This document shows, in pieces, positions 1 through 6,966 of a stretch of 64,000 nt of DNA. The notes beneath the pieces are model-generated. The model ran no database searches. It had not been told where the DNA came from and saw only the letters and a list, made by a program, of their open reading frames with translations. A program made the position numbers and the translations under genes. The stretch comes from Sinosporangium siamense (GTDB taxonomy: Bacteria > Actinomycetota > Actinomycetes > Streptosporangiales > Streptosporangiaceae), in assembly GCF_016863435.1 (NCBI RefSeq), contig NZ_BOOW01000006.1, forward strand, positions 434,001 through 498,000, read 5' to 3'. Numbering within the stretch: position 1 is the stretch's first letter; every line of letters starts with the position of its first letter.

Positions 1-193
1 CGACGGTGAGATGCAGATCTTCAGTGACTACCGTCAGCGGGTCGCCGTCGCCCGGGTCGCCAGGCGGGAGGTGCTCGCCGGACTGCCCGCGCCCCGAGTC
101 CCCGCCGAGGTGGAGCCGATCATCTGGGAGCACGCCGGGGCGGTGCGCAGCCGCCGCCACCCCGCCGTGGCGTCACGGCGAAGCGGCGCTTGA
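1..193 (+). CDS. C-terminal end of an unidentified protein (partial)
   Basis: The reading frame is open from base 2 to a TGA at 191-193, and its start lies outside the window. About 63 residues are visible. They are rich in Arg, Ala and Val, include a Trp-Glu-His stretch near the end, and show no domain I recognise. Codon use is GC-rich at third positions, as expected for a real gene here. It converges on the RES-domain gene and a strong hairpin separates the two. Function unknown. Confidence 0.4.
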   Translation, partial: DGEMQIFSDYRQRVAVARVARREVLAGLPAPRVPAEVEPIIWEHAGAVRSRRHPAVASRRSGA

Positions 194-241
194 CCCGGGC
201 GCGACACCCCTGCGCACAAACCTGTGGTGAGCACGAATGGA

Positions 242-264
242 GGGGGCGTGCCGAAGACGCCCCC
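242..264. terminator. Hairpin terminator between convergent genes
   Basis: A perfect 8-bp stem (GGGGGCGT paired with ACGCCCCC) with a 7-nt loop. It lies 11 bp beyond the stop of the RES-domain gene and about 50 bp beyond the stop of the first partial gene. There is no U-tract, which is usual for actinomycetes. It could serve both strands. Confidence 0.6.
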
Positions 265-275
265 TGCGCAGGGTG

Positions 276-929
276 TCAGGCGCCCACCCGGGACACGATC
301 GCGCGATAAGGGCGGAGCACGACGTTGAGCCATTCCAGGCCGTCGGGGGTGTCCAGGTCGACGTGGAGCGGGGTGGGGGAGAGCGGCGCCGGGCCGCAGC
401 GGTCGCTGTAGAGCACGATGCTGCGGTTGGGCAGGTCGCGCCGGGAGATCCAGTCCAGCCCGGCCGCCGTCGGGTCGAGGCAGCGCAGCCAGCGCGACCA
501 GTTCCGCGTCTGCTCGTATTCGGTCGGTGGCGCCTGGATCAGCCACTCGTCCTGCGCCACCGCCGCCAGCGCCGGAGTGCTGGTCAGCGAGATCAGGGGA
601 AGCTCGCGCGCGGTCTCCACCAGCGACAGCCGCTTGCCCGCCACCGCCTGGAAGGGCAGCACCCGGGGTCCGCCGCCGTCGAAGGTGACCGACCGCAGCA
701 GGCACTCGGCCAGGGCGGTCGTCTGCCCGCGTCCCAGATAGCAGTGGTCGTAGCCGTCGTCCTCGCTGCCGTCGAACCGGCCGCCCATCATGCCGGGCAC
801 GGGACGCAGCCGGGTGAACTCGCCGGGTCCCTGCGCCCGGTTGTGGACTCGCCAGAGGAACGTCCCCCGGGGAAGCAGGACCCGGTGCGGCGTCCCCCGG
901 TGCTGGAGGGGAGGCAATTGGGGCGGCAT
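276..929 (-). CDS. RES-domain toxin-like protein (217 aa)
   Basis: This looks like a RES-domain protein, the family that degrades NAD+ in RES-Xre toxin-antitoxin pairs. Visible support is an Arg near the N-terminus in an 'FLWRVH' context, a central 'GRFDGSEDDGYDHCYLG' type segment, a 'TTALAECLLR' helix and a conserved C-terminal part. The usual RES catalytic Arg/Tyr/Glu/Ser set is plausible but I cannot align it. The ATG at 929 lies 1 bp after the stop of the partner gene at 931, so the two are translationally linked, with the partner first. That is the gene order expected for antitoxin then toxin. At 217 aa it is longer than minimal RES toxins (about 150-180 aa). Confidence 0.7.
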   Translation of the reverse strand: MPPQLPPLQHRGTPHRVLLPRGTFLWRVHNRAQGPGEFTRLRPVPGMMGGRFDGSEDDGYDHCYLGRGQTTALAECLLRSVTFDGGGPRVLPFQAVAGKRLSLVETARELPLISLTSTPALAAVAQDEWLIQAPPTEYEQTRNWSRWLRCLDPTAAGLDWISRRDLPNRSIVLYSDRCGPAPLSPTPLHVDLDTPDGLEWLNVVLRPYRAIVSRVGA

Positions 930-930
930 C

Positions 931-1632
931 TCAGTACGGCTCCAGCATCGCGCGTGCCGCCTCGGTGAGCCGATCGTCGTCCACGCCGTGTTCCAGCAGC
1001 CGCGCCGGCACGTCGCCGAGGAGCGCGTTGCCGCGCAACCACCAGTCGGCGGTGCCCCACGGATCGCGGCGCGCGTCGAGGATCTCGTTGACGGTGAGTA
1101 CCACCGGGATCGGCGCCCCGTCCCCGCCGAACTGGAACGACGGTACGGCGACGCCCCCGTCGGGCCGCTCCAGCCGGAGCAGGCCCGGCACTGCCGGATC
1201 ACGCAGCTCGTCGGCGCTCAGCGACGGCGTCCTGAGCAGCGCCTGCCGGACCGCCGCCATCGCCTCGGAGTACCAGGTGTCGAAGGACACCTCGACCCCG
1301 GAACCGGGCGGAAGTCTGGTCGGATCGAGCGCCGCCAGATGGGGCGATATCTCCCGTAACCGCTCCACCGCGGCGGCCAGATCGCCGGCCACCGCCGTGC
1401 CCCGATATGTCACACTCGCTCCGCTGATCGCGGACTGCAGGTCGTGATCGCGGGGCAGCCCTCTGTGCAGCAGCGTGAGCACGTCGTTCCAGGTGCGCCT
1501 CGCCTGAACGGATCTCTCCTCGGTGATGCGCTGGAGCAGTGCCAGCAGCCGTGCCGACTCGGCGGGGCCGAGTAACTCCCGGATCTCATCCAGGCGTCCC
1601 ACCATGGTGGTCACGAACTCTGTCGCGGGCAA
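931..1632 (-). CDS. Large antitoxin-like partner of the RES protein (233 aa)
   Basis: The C-terminal third carries the pattern of the MbcA/ParS/Xre toxin-binding domain: an 'FQF' strand, 'VNEILDARRDPWGTADWWL', a 'NALLGDVPARLL' segment and a short closing helix. The N-terminal 130 residues are helical and show no obvious helix-turn-helix, so this is much larger than a typical Xre antitoxin (about 120-160 aa). It precedes the RES gene by 1 bp, consistent with a co-translated pair in which this protein neutralises the RES enzyme. If there is autoregulation, the operator should lie between 1633 and 1917, upstream of this start and of the divergent TetR gene. Function is inferred from context and the C-terminal pattern. 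Confidence 0.6.
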   Translation of the reverse strand: MPATEFVTTMVGRLDEIRELLGPAESARLLALLQRITEERSVQARRTWNDVLTLLHRGLPRDHDLQSAISGASVTYRGTAVAGDLAAAVERLREISPHLAALDPTRLPPGSGVEVSFDTWYSEAMAAVRQALLRTPSLSADELRDPAVPGLLRLERPDGGVAVPSFQFGGDGAPIPVVLTVNEILDARRDPWGTADWWLRGNALLGDVPARLLEHGVDDDRLTEAARAMLEPY

Positions 1633-1917
1633 CGGCGAGCCCTCCCTGTTTTTCTCGACCGGTACTCACCCGATGCCCCCGTGGCCGCGCTTCCATCCAT
1701 ATAAATCGCGACCATCTCCGCCAGGACAACAACCCTGCCGCCCTGGGGTATACGGCCTTCCCCTCGGCGACGCCATCCGACCCATGGGCGGTGGATCTTT
1801 AGGGATTGGTCCGGCAGGACGGGAACGTCGCAGACGCCGAGTCCGCCGCCCCGATTCGCACCGGCCTGAGGGGAGCGAAAGGCTGGCCGGGGCCGAGGGG
1901 GAGTGGCGGGGCGTGGA

Positions 1918-2595
1918 ATGATTGCGCGGGTGAGTGGCACAGCCGACAATGCGGCCGATCAGGTGGGCAGGCCGGAGGATGGGGAGTCGTCCGGGACGTC
2001 GCGCAAGGCGCGTGGGGTCAGGCGTGGGCGCAAGGAGTCCGCGGCCAAGCAGAACCGGGCGGCCACGGAGGCGGCCCTCCGTGAGGCGGCGTTGCGGCTG
2101 CTTGAGCGTGACGGTGTGCTCGCGGGGCTCAACCTGCAGGAGGTCGCCGACGAGGCGGGCGTCAACCGCGGGCTCATCCACCACTATTTCGGGAGCCGCC
2201 GGGCGCTGCTGCGCGCCGCACTTGAGGCGAGGAAGGACGCGGGGGCGGAGGTCTTCGCCCGGATGCGCACCAGGGAGGTCCCGGACAAGGAGTTGTGGGG
2301 GTTCCGGGTCAACGTCCGCAATCCGACCTACGCGCGGGTGCTCATGCTGCTCGCCCTGGACGGCGACGAGGACTTCAAGCCCATGGCCTACTTCGAGGAC
2401 CGGCTCGCCGACCTTGAGCGGGAGCAGGGGGAGAGCGGGCTGGACCTCGCCGCGGTCCTGGTGATGTGGGACAGCTTCATGTACGGCTACTTCGTCATGC
2501 GTACGGCTTTCGCCCGCCAGTTGGGCGTGGAGCCGGCCGAGCTCGACGCCCGGGTCATGGAGACCTTCGCCCGGCTGACGGGCCGCACGGGCTGA
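1918..2595 (+). CDS. TetR-family transcriptional regulator (225 aa)
   Basis: A TetR/AcrR repressor. After a basic, low-complexity N-terminal extension, residues about 50-95 form the HTH: 'AATEAALREAALRLLERDGV', then 'NLQEVADEAGVNRGLIHHYFGSRRALLRAAL'. The remainder is a helical ligand-binding domain with no recognised ligand signature. ATG 1918 was chosen over an in-frame GTG at 1903; both lack a strong ribosome-binding site. It is followed by a structured region (2649-2699) and then the carboxylesterase remnant. Two copies of a TTAGCGAATCGCTAA palindrome, at 2765 and 4053, flank that remnant, and this protein is the obvious candidate to bind them. Confidence 0.85.
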   Translation: MIARVSGTADNAADQVGRPEDGESSGTSRKARGVRRGRKESAAKQNRAATEAALREAALRLLERDGVLAGLNLQEVADEAGVNRGLIHHYFGSRRALLRAALEARKDAGAEVFARMRTREVPDKELWGFRVNVRNPTYARVLMLLALDGDEDFKPMAYFEDRLADLEREQGESGLDLAAVLVMWDSFMYGYFVMRTAFARQLGVEPAELDARVMETFARLTGRTG

Positions 2596-2648
2596 CCTGT
2601 TCCCCACGCAGGCGTCCCCTCCTGTGACGGGCCGCACGGCGCCGAACA

Positions 2649-2699
2649 CCCCCACGTAGGTGACCCTGCCTGAGAACCCCCTGAGAGGGGACGTGGGGG
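2649..2699. terminator. Nested hairpins after the TetR gene
   Basis: CCCCCACGT at 2649-2657 pairs perfectly with ACGTGGGGG at 2691-2699. Inside the 33-nt loop a second hairpin, CCCC-TGAGA-GGGG, forms at about 2678-2690. It sits 54 bp after the TetR stop, so a terminator is the simplest reading. Because it also lies upstream of the esterase operator, a leader-RNA role is possible. Confidence 0.45.
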
Positions 2700-2764
2700 A
2701 TATATCCGAAATGGGGGTCAAAGCGAGGTATGCGGCTTGACCCTTGTCCACTCTCATGTTTCTC

Positions 2765-2781
2765 TTTAGCGAATCGCTAAA
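2765..2781. promoter_or_regulatory. Palindromic operator, copy 1 (TetR-type)
   Basis: A perfect 17-nt palindrome, TTTAGCGA-A-TCGCTAAA, centred on A2773. It lies 38 bp upstream of the GTG start of the esterase gene, where a repressor would block transcription. The same core recurs at 4053-4075. Inference: operator of the upstream TetR regulator. Confidence 0.65.
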
Positions 2782-2819
2782 ACAAAGGAGCCGGCGCCAC
2801 CGGCTCCGAGGAGGATGTC

Positions 2820-3962
2820 GTGGCAGGGACGAGATCGACGGCCGATGGGACAAATCCCCCCCGACGCTGGCAAAAACACGGGGTACGGCTGTCGCGGGCG
2901 CTGGCCGTACAGCACAGGCTGCACGCGACCGCGGCTCTGGCGCTCGCGGCCGTCGTCGGGCTCTCCGCCTGCGGGGCGGGCGGCGGCGCGGGCGGCAAGA
3001 CGGCGCCGGATGTGAAGACGCTGGCCGCGCAGACCAGGATGAGTGCGGTCGTGCAGACCGACAAGGGGCCGATCAAAGGCGTCGTCGAGAGTAATGTGCG
3101 CGTCTTCCAGGGCGTGCCGTACGCCAAGCCGCCCCTCGGGGAGCTGCGCTGGGCCTCCCCGCAGCCCGCCGAACCCTGGACGGAGACGCTGGACGCCGGC
3201 GAGCCCGGGAGCATCTGCCCGCAGGACAAGCAGATGGGCACAGGGGGCAGCGAGAACGAGGACTGCCTCTATCTCAACGTCACCGCGCCGGTCACCGACC
3301 GGAAGAAGTTGCCGGTGTTCGTCTGGATCCACGGCGGGGTCGGTGTCGCGGGGAGTGGTTCCGAGTACGACGCGCGGCGCCTGGCCACGGTCGGGCAAAT
3401 GGTCGTGGTGACGTTCAACTACCGGATCGGCATCTTCGGCACCCTCTCCCACCCCAAGCTCGACGCGAGTTCGGAGACGGGCACCTCCGGCGGTTTCGGC
3501 TCGGAGGACCAGCGGGCCGTGATGCGCTGGGTCAAGGCCAACGCGGCGGCGTTCGGAGGTGACCCGCGCAACGTGACGATCGCCGGCGAGAAGAATATCG
3601 GGAAATATGTCCCGTCTTACTTCTTCGAGTTCGCCGAGCAGATCACGACCAAGCCGACTCCCCCCTCGAAGGTCGTGCCGGGCGCGGTGCACGGGTCGGA
3701 CGTGCCATATCTGTTTGAGTATCAGCGCCGCCCTGCGCCGTTCACCGCAAAGCAGAAGCGCTTCGCCGAGAAAATGATCAAATATTGGGCTAACTTCGCG
3801 GCGAAGGGTAACCCTAACGGCAGTGGCTTGCCGGAGTGGCCCGTCTCGACGATCCTGCGCGGCCACGGCCAGTCGCTGGACTCCGACGGGAAAGGGATTC
3901 GCCAGGCGGATCTGGCGCGGGCCCATAAGTGTCAGTTCTGGAATGAGTTGTACCCTCAGTAG
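2820..3962 (+). pseudogene. Type-B carboxylesterase with an in-frame internal deletion (380 aa)
   Basis: The N-terminus has a lipoprotein-like signal (hydrophobic 'ALALAAVVGLSACG', Cys near residue 46). It is followed by the family hallmarks 'RVFQGVPYAKPPLGELRW', 'EDCLYLNV', 'PVFVWIHGG' and 'GGDPRNVTIAGE'. In the family that last motif continues GESAGG with the nucleophilic Ser. Here the sequence jumps at about residue 257 (nt 3590) straight to a C-terminal part ('GAVHGSDVPYLF', 'ANFAAKGNPNG', 'PEWP'). About 100-150 residues are missing, including the catalytic Ser and acidic residue; the HGS histidine remains. The oxyanion loop reads GGVGVAG rather than GGGF. The GTG start has GAGGAGG 6 nt upstream. 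The frame is otherwise intact, so a non-catalytic product could still be made. Confidence 0.75.
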
Positions 3963-4052
3963 GGTTTTCTACAGCCATCGGATAAATACCGCTTACGGCT
4001 TGGGGGCGACCGAGGGGTATCGCCGCATCCGGGCATAGGCCGACTCATAGGC

Positions 4053-4075
4053 GTGGTTAGCGAATCGCTAACCAC
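4053..4075. promoter_or_regulatory. Palindromic operator, copy 2
   Basis: A perfect 23-nt palindrome with arms of 11 nt (GTGGTTAGCGA and its complement) around A4064. It shares the core TTAGCGAATCGCTAA with the site at 2765-2781. No obvious gene starts just downstream, so it may control a lost gene, act as an auxiliary operator, or mark an excised unit. Confidence 0.6.
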
Positions 4076-4764
4076 ATGTGGCCGGGTTCCGATCATGGGC
4101 AATCGGGGCCCGGCCACTGCTGTTCGGCGAATCACCGCTGACATGGAGTGGGAGGGCTCTACCAGGGCAAGGTGGTATCGCGAGGCTGAAGACTCCTGTG
4201 AATCACCCGGCATTCCCTCCGCCCGGGCCGGCGCCGCGAAGGTTGCGGTGTGTGGCGGCGGGGAAGGAGGCGGGCGAGGACTGCGACGCGTAAGCAGGAA
4301 AAGGCTTGCTGAGCGACTGACGGTGAGTTAGCTTTTGGTGAGCCGGGTGAGTGAACATTGTTGCTGCACACATGTCGTTTTGTCATGCCTGCGATCGTCG
4401 GCAAGGGCGTAAGAACGTTCCACCGATGGATGTCGGACACCACGTGTTCGGATGGTTTTCGTGTTCACAAGGTATCCTGGTTGTACTGGCGATTTTCGTA
4501 TGTTGTAACGACACTTCTATGAGTGGCGAGCTCATATGGGGTGCAAGTTATATGCAGGCCCTTGTGCCAATAATGTGCCGGGTGTCGGCTGATGTCCAGC
4601 ACGGCGCTCATCGCCCCGACTTGTGCGGTAGAGAAGCACTCAGATATAGCGCCTTCCGGGCCATCGGTTTCCACAGCTATCGCCGATCCGATTCGCCCGC
4701 TGAAGTCACCGGTGATCATAAACCCCAGGTGACAACTCGGTCAGACCCATGCAAGGAGGCGGCG

Positions 4765-4812
4765 GTGCCCCCCACGTTGCGCTACCTAGGCATCCACATC
4801 GAGGCCTCCTGA
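4765..4812 (+). CDS. Possible 15-aa leader peptide ahead of the eCIS genes
   Basis: GTG at 4765 is preceded 5 nt upstream by a full AAGGAGG (4753-4759) and encodes VPPTLRYLGIHIEAS. The stop is 34 nt before the TTG start of the chaperone gene. The strong RBS is better than that of the next gene, which suggests translational coupling or a leader. A chance occurrence cannot be excluded. Confidence 0.25.
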   Translation: MPPTLRYLGIHIEAS

Positions 4813-4846
4813 ACCCCTCCCCGCCCCACCGAGAAAGTGATGTGCG

Positions 4847-6064
4847 TTGACCTCCAATGCCGTGCTGCTGGACCTCCTAGACCGCGCCGCCTCCGCCCGG
4901 TCACGCCCCGCCCGAGCACTCGCCCTCCTCGCCCTGGCCGAGGACCGCATGACCGACGACGACACGTTCGACGCCGTGCACACATCCGCGACATACGGCA
5001 CGCACAGCGGCGGGGCCCGGTCGATCGTCCATGACGGCGCACCCGAGGTCGCCGGCGAGGCGGTGAGCACCCCGGGCACAGACGACCTCGGCGGCCACGC
5101 GAGCGTGCCACCGGTCGAGCAGGAGGTCCTGCCGGGCCGGGCGGGGGAGCACCCGGCACACGCTCGCGCTGACGGCCCGGCGCCGGCCGGGCCCGCCCAC
5201 ATGCCGCTCGGCGCGGCCAACGCGCTTCTCCTCGACCTCTACGAGCAGGTGGTCGGCCCGCACATCACCTGCCTGGCCGACTGCCCCACCTGCGCGGCAC
5301 AACTGCAGCTCGCCTTCACCACCGCCGACGTCCGGGGATCACAACCCCCGCCGCTCGCCGGCCCCCACTCGGTCACCGCCGGCTCCCGCCGGGCCACCTT
5401 CCGGCTACCCACCTGGGCCGACCTGGCAGCCCTGGCCGACACACCGGGAAGCGACGGGGCCAACCTCCTCGCCCGCTGCGTCCTGCGCGTGGACGTCACC
5501 ACCCCTGCCTCCGCCGACCCCACCCCGGCTCCGTCCGAGCCCGTGGACACTGCGAAGGCAGCCGCTGAGGCCGGCGTGCCCGCATCCGGTGAGACCGGCG
5601 CGGACCTCCCCACATCGCCGGATCCCGACGCTCACATCCCGGAGGCGGCCCTCGCCCCGCCCGCCGAGCCCTCCGGCCAGGCCGAGGCGTACGGCGAAGC
5701 CGTAATAGAGGTCGAGGAATACGGCGAAGCCGTGACGCAGGCCGACGAGACCGACGAGGCCGGGATCGAGACGACCGTCCCCCCCTCCCTGGCCCGCGCC
5801 GTGGCCGAGGAGATGGAACGTGCCGACCCGATGGCCGAAACCCGCGTGGCGGTGACCTGCGACCAGTGTGGTGAGTCCTTCGAGGGGCGGTTCGACCTCG
5901 TCGAGCACCTCTGGTCCCACCTGGCGATGTTCCGAGTACGCCTGCTGGCCGAGGTTCACGAGATAGCCTCCGCGTACGGCTGGAGCGAGGCGGACATCCT
6001 GGCCATCCCGCAGACCCGCCGGCAGAGCTACATCGACTTAATCCGCGCGGGAGTCGCCAGATGA
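4847..6064 (+). CDS. eCIS T4-type baseplate hub-assembly chaperone with insertions (405 aa)
   Basis: Three blocks match the hub-assembly chaperone of extracellular contractile injection systems. Residues 5-30 are 'AVLLDLLDRAASARSRPARA'. Residues about 118-165 contain 'LLLDLYEQVVGPHITCLADC' with a CPTC pair, followed by an 'FRLPTWADLAAL' block and 'LLARCV'. The C-terminal block has 'AEEMERADPMAETRVAVTC', a second Cys pair (CDQC) and 'HEIASAYGWSEADILAI'. The two Cys pairs could bind zinc. Between the blocks are long low-complexity inserts (about 30-115 and 220-310). The second carries two YGEA units encoded by the TACGGCGAAGCC element. The TTG start is inferred from the family N-terminus and has a weak RBS. 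It lies upstream of the MSDYFARL gene and the ATPase. Confidence 0.7.
   Translation: MTSNAVLLDLLDRAASARSRPARALALLALAEDRMTDDDTFDAVHTSATYGTHSGGARSIVHDGAPEVAGEAVSTPGTDDLGGHASVPPVEQEVLPGRAGEHPAHARADGPAPAGPAHMPLGAANALLLDLYEQVVGPHITCLADCPTCAAQLQLAFTTADVRGSQPPPLAGPHSVTAGSRRATFRLPTWADLAALADTPGSDGANLLARCVLRVDVTTPASADPTPAPSEPVDTAKAAAEAGVPASGETGADLPTSPDPDAHIPEAALAPPAEPSGQAEAYGEAVIEVEEYGEAVTQADETDEAGIETTVPPSLARAVAEEMERADPMAETRVAVTCDQCGESFEGRFDLVEHLWSHLAMFRVRLLAEVHEIASAYGWSEADILAIPQTRRQSYIDLIRAGVAR
5690..5731. repeat. Two copies of the TACGGCGAAGCC element inside the chaperone gene
   Basis: TACGGCGAAGCC occurs at 5690-5701 and again at 5720-5731, a 30-bp period identical to that of the tandem array at 8941-9044. 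In frame they encode Tyr-Gly-Glu-Ala. The surrounding segment is absent from the conserved blocks of the family, so it looks like inserted sequence. Confidence 0.7.
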
Positions 6065-6089
6065 TCGTCGAGGGCGGCGGTGATGGGCC

Positions 6090-6966
6090 GTGAGCGACTA
6101 CTTCGCCCGGCTGCTGGGCAGCGAGGCCTCGGAGGATCGGGGCACACAGGTCGCCGCCCTCCGCCCCCACCTGTGGGCACGCTCCGACAGGACCGCCGAC
6201 GACACGGAGGACAAGCGGTCGGATACCTCCGGCCCCTCCCTCGACGACGGGGACGAATTCGCCGGCGATGGGAGCGTGACACCCCAGGAGGCGAACGTGC
6301 CCTTTCAGACGGCCGACCCGGCTTCGCCGTACTCCGCCATGCAAGAGGCGATCATTCATGACTTCGGCCCGGGGCCCGTGCGGGACCCCCGGCGGGGAGC
6401 CGACCGGGGCGTGCGACAGACCGACGAGGTCCGTGCCCCGGCGACCATGCGGCTGCCCGCCGCCGCTGTGAGCCCCGGGCTGTCCCAGCCCGTTTCGCCG
6501 TCCGGGCCCGCGGCCGGACCGGGGGGCGAGAGGGCGATGGGGGAGGCCACAGGAAGGGCGGTCGGGCGCGAGCCTGTCCGCCCGGGTGGTGGCCTCCCTT
6601 CCGGTTCCGCCGTCGTGCCCCTCACCCGGGGGCGGCGCGAGAACGCCACTGGCCGGGACACCACGGTCGCGGGTCCGTGCGCTGTGCCCTCACCGGAGCG
6701 CGCGGATGCCGGCCACGGAGACGTGGCACAGCCGGCCCGAGCGACCGGTGGTCCATGTGACGATCGCCCGCGCCGAGATCAACGCCGCGCCCGAGCCCGC
6801 CCCGGCGGCGGACGGCGAGCTGAGCGCGTTGGAACGTTACCCGCGGCTCCGCGCGGAAAGGGGGCAGACAGTGAGGGACTTCCGCGTCTTCCTTGAGCAC
6901 ACCGGGACCGCCGGACCCCCGCCCGTGGTGCGGCGGCCCGTCGTCACCGCCGGGACCACCCGGTGA
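6090..6966 (+). pseudogene. eCIS 'MSDYFARL'-type protein, apparently frameshifted
   Basis: GTG 6090 begins MSDYFARLLGSEASE followed by a 'LRPHLWARSD' segment, the N-terminal signature of a small eCIS-associated protein found next to the ATPase. In that family the C-terminus reads like 'VHVTIGRIEVRA' then 'LDDYLRRR'. Here that part is in a different frame: 'VVHVTIARAEINA' and 'LSALERYPRLRAERG' read from about 6586 and end in a TGA at 6964-6966. The 6090 frame instead continues as arginine-rich nonsense to 6896. A single frame change between about 6540 and 6740 would restore one protein. The end overlaps the ATPase start by 4 nt (GTGA), as in an intact operon. Two separate proteins or a sequencing error are alternatives. 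Confidence 0.55.
6320..6331. repeat. Inverted copy of the TACGGCGAAGCC element
   Basis: GGCTTCGCCGTA, the exact reverse complement of TACGGCGAAGCC, followed by CTCC, so the longer GGAGTACGGCGAAGCC form is matched. It lies inside the MSDYFARL-type reading frame. Confidence 0.6.

Larger units (their letters stand above)
3963..4846. other. Gene-poor stretch between esterase remnant and eCIS genes
   Basis: No convincing coding sequence. Base composition drops below that of the neighbours from about 4340 to 4740, and ORFs on either strand lack actinomycete codon bias. It contains the second palindromic operator (4053-4075) and, near the 3' end, a short RBS-led ORF (4765-4812). In an intact eCIS locus, structural genes would be expected upstream of the chaperone gene. 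None is visible here. Confidence 0.5.

Noticed and set aside
1666-2853. 395-codon minus-strand frame across the TetR gene
   Set aside because: Antisense shadow of the TetR gene; the TetR HTH on the plus strand is unmistakable.
4053-4331. 92-codon ORF starting inside operator copy 2
   Set aside because: Its start overlaps the palindrome and the translation is not protein-like.
4351-4812. 153-codon ORF in the lower-GC gap
   Set aside because: No actinomycete codon bias, many Cys/His/Met without pattern, no RBS; more likely non-coding.
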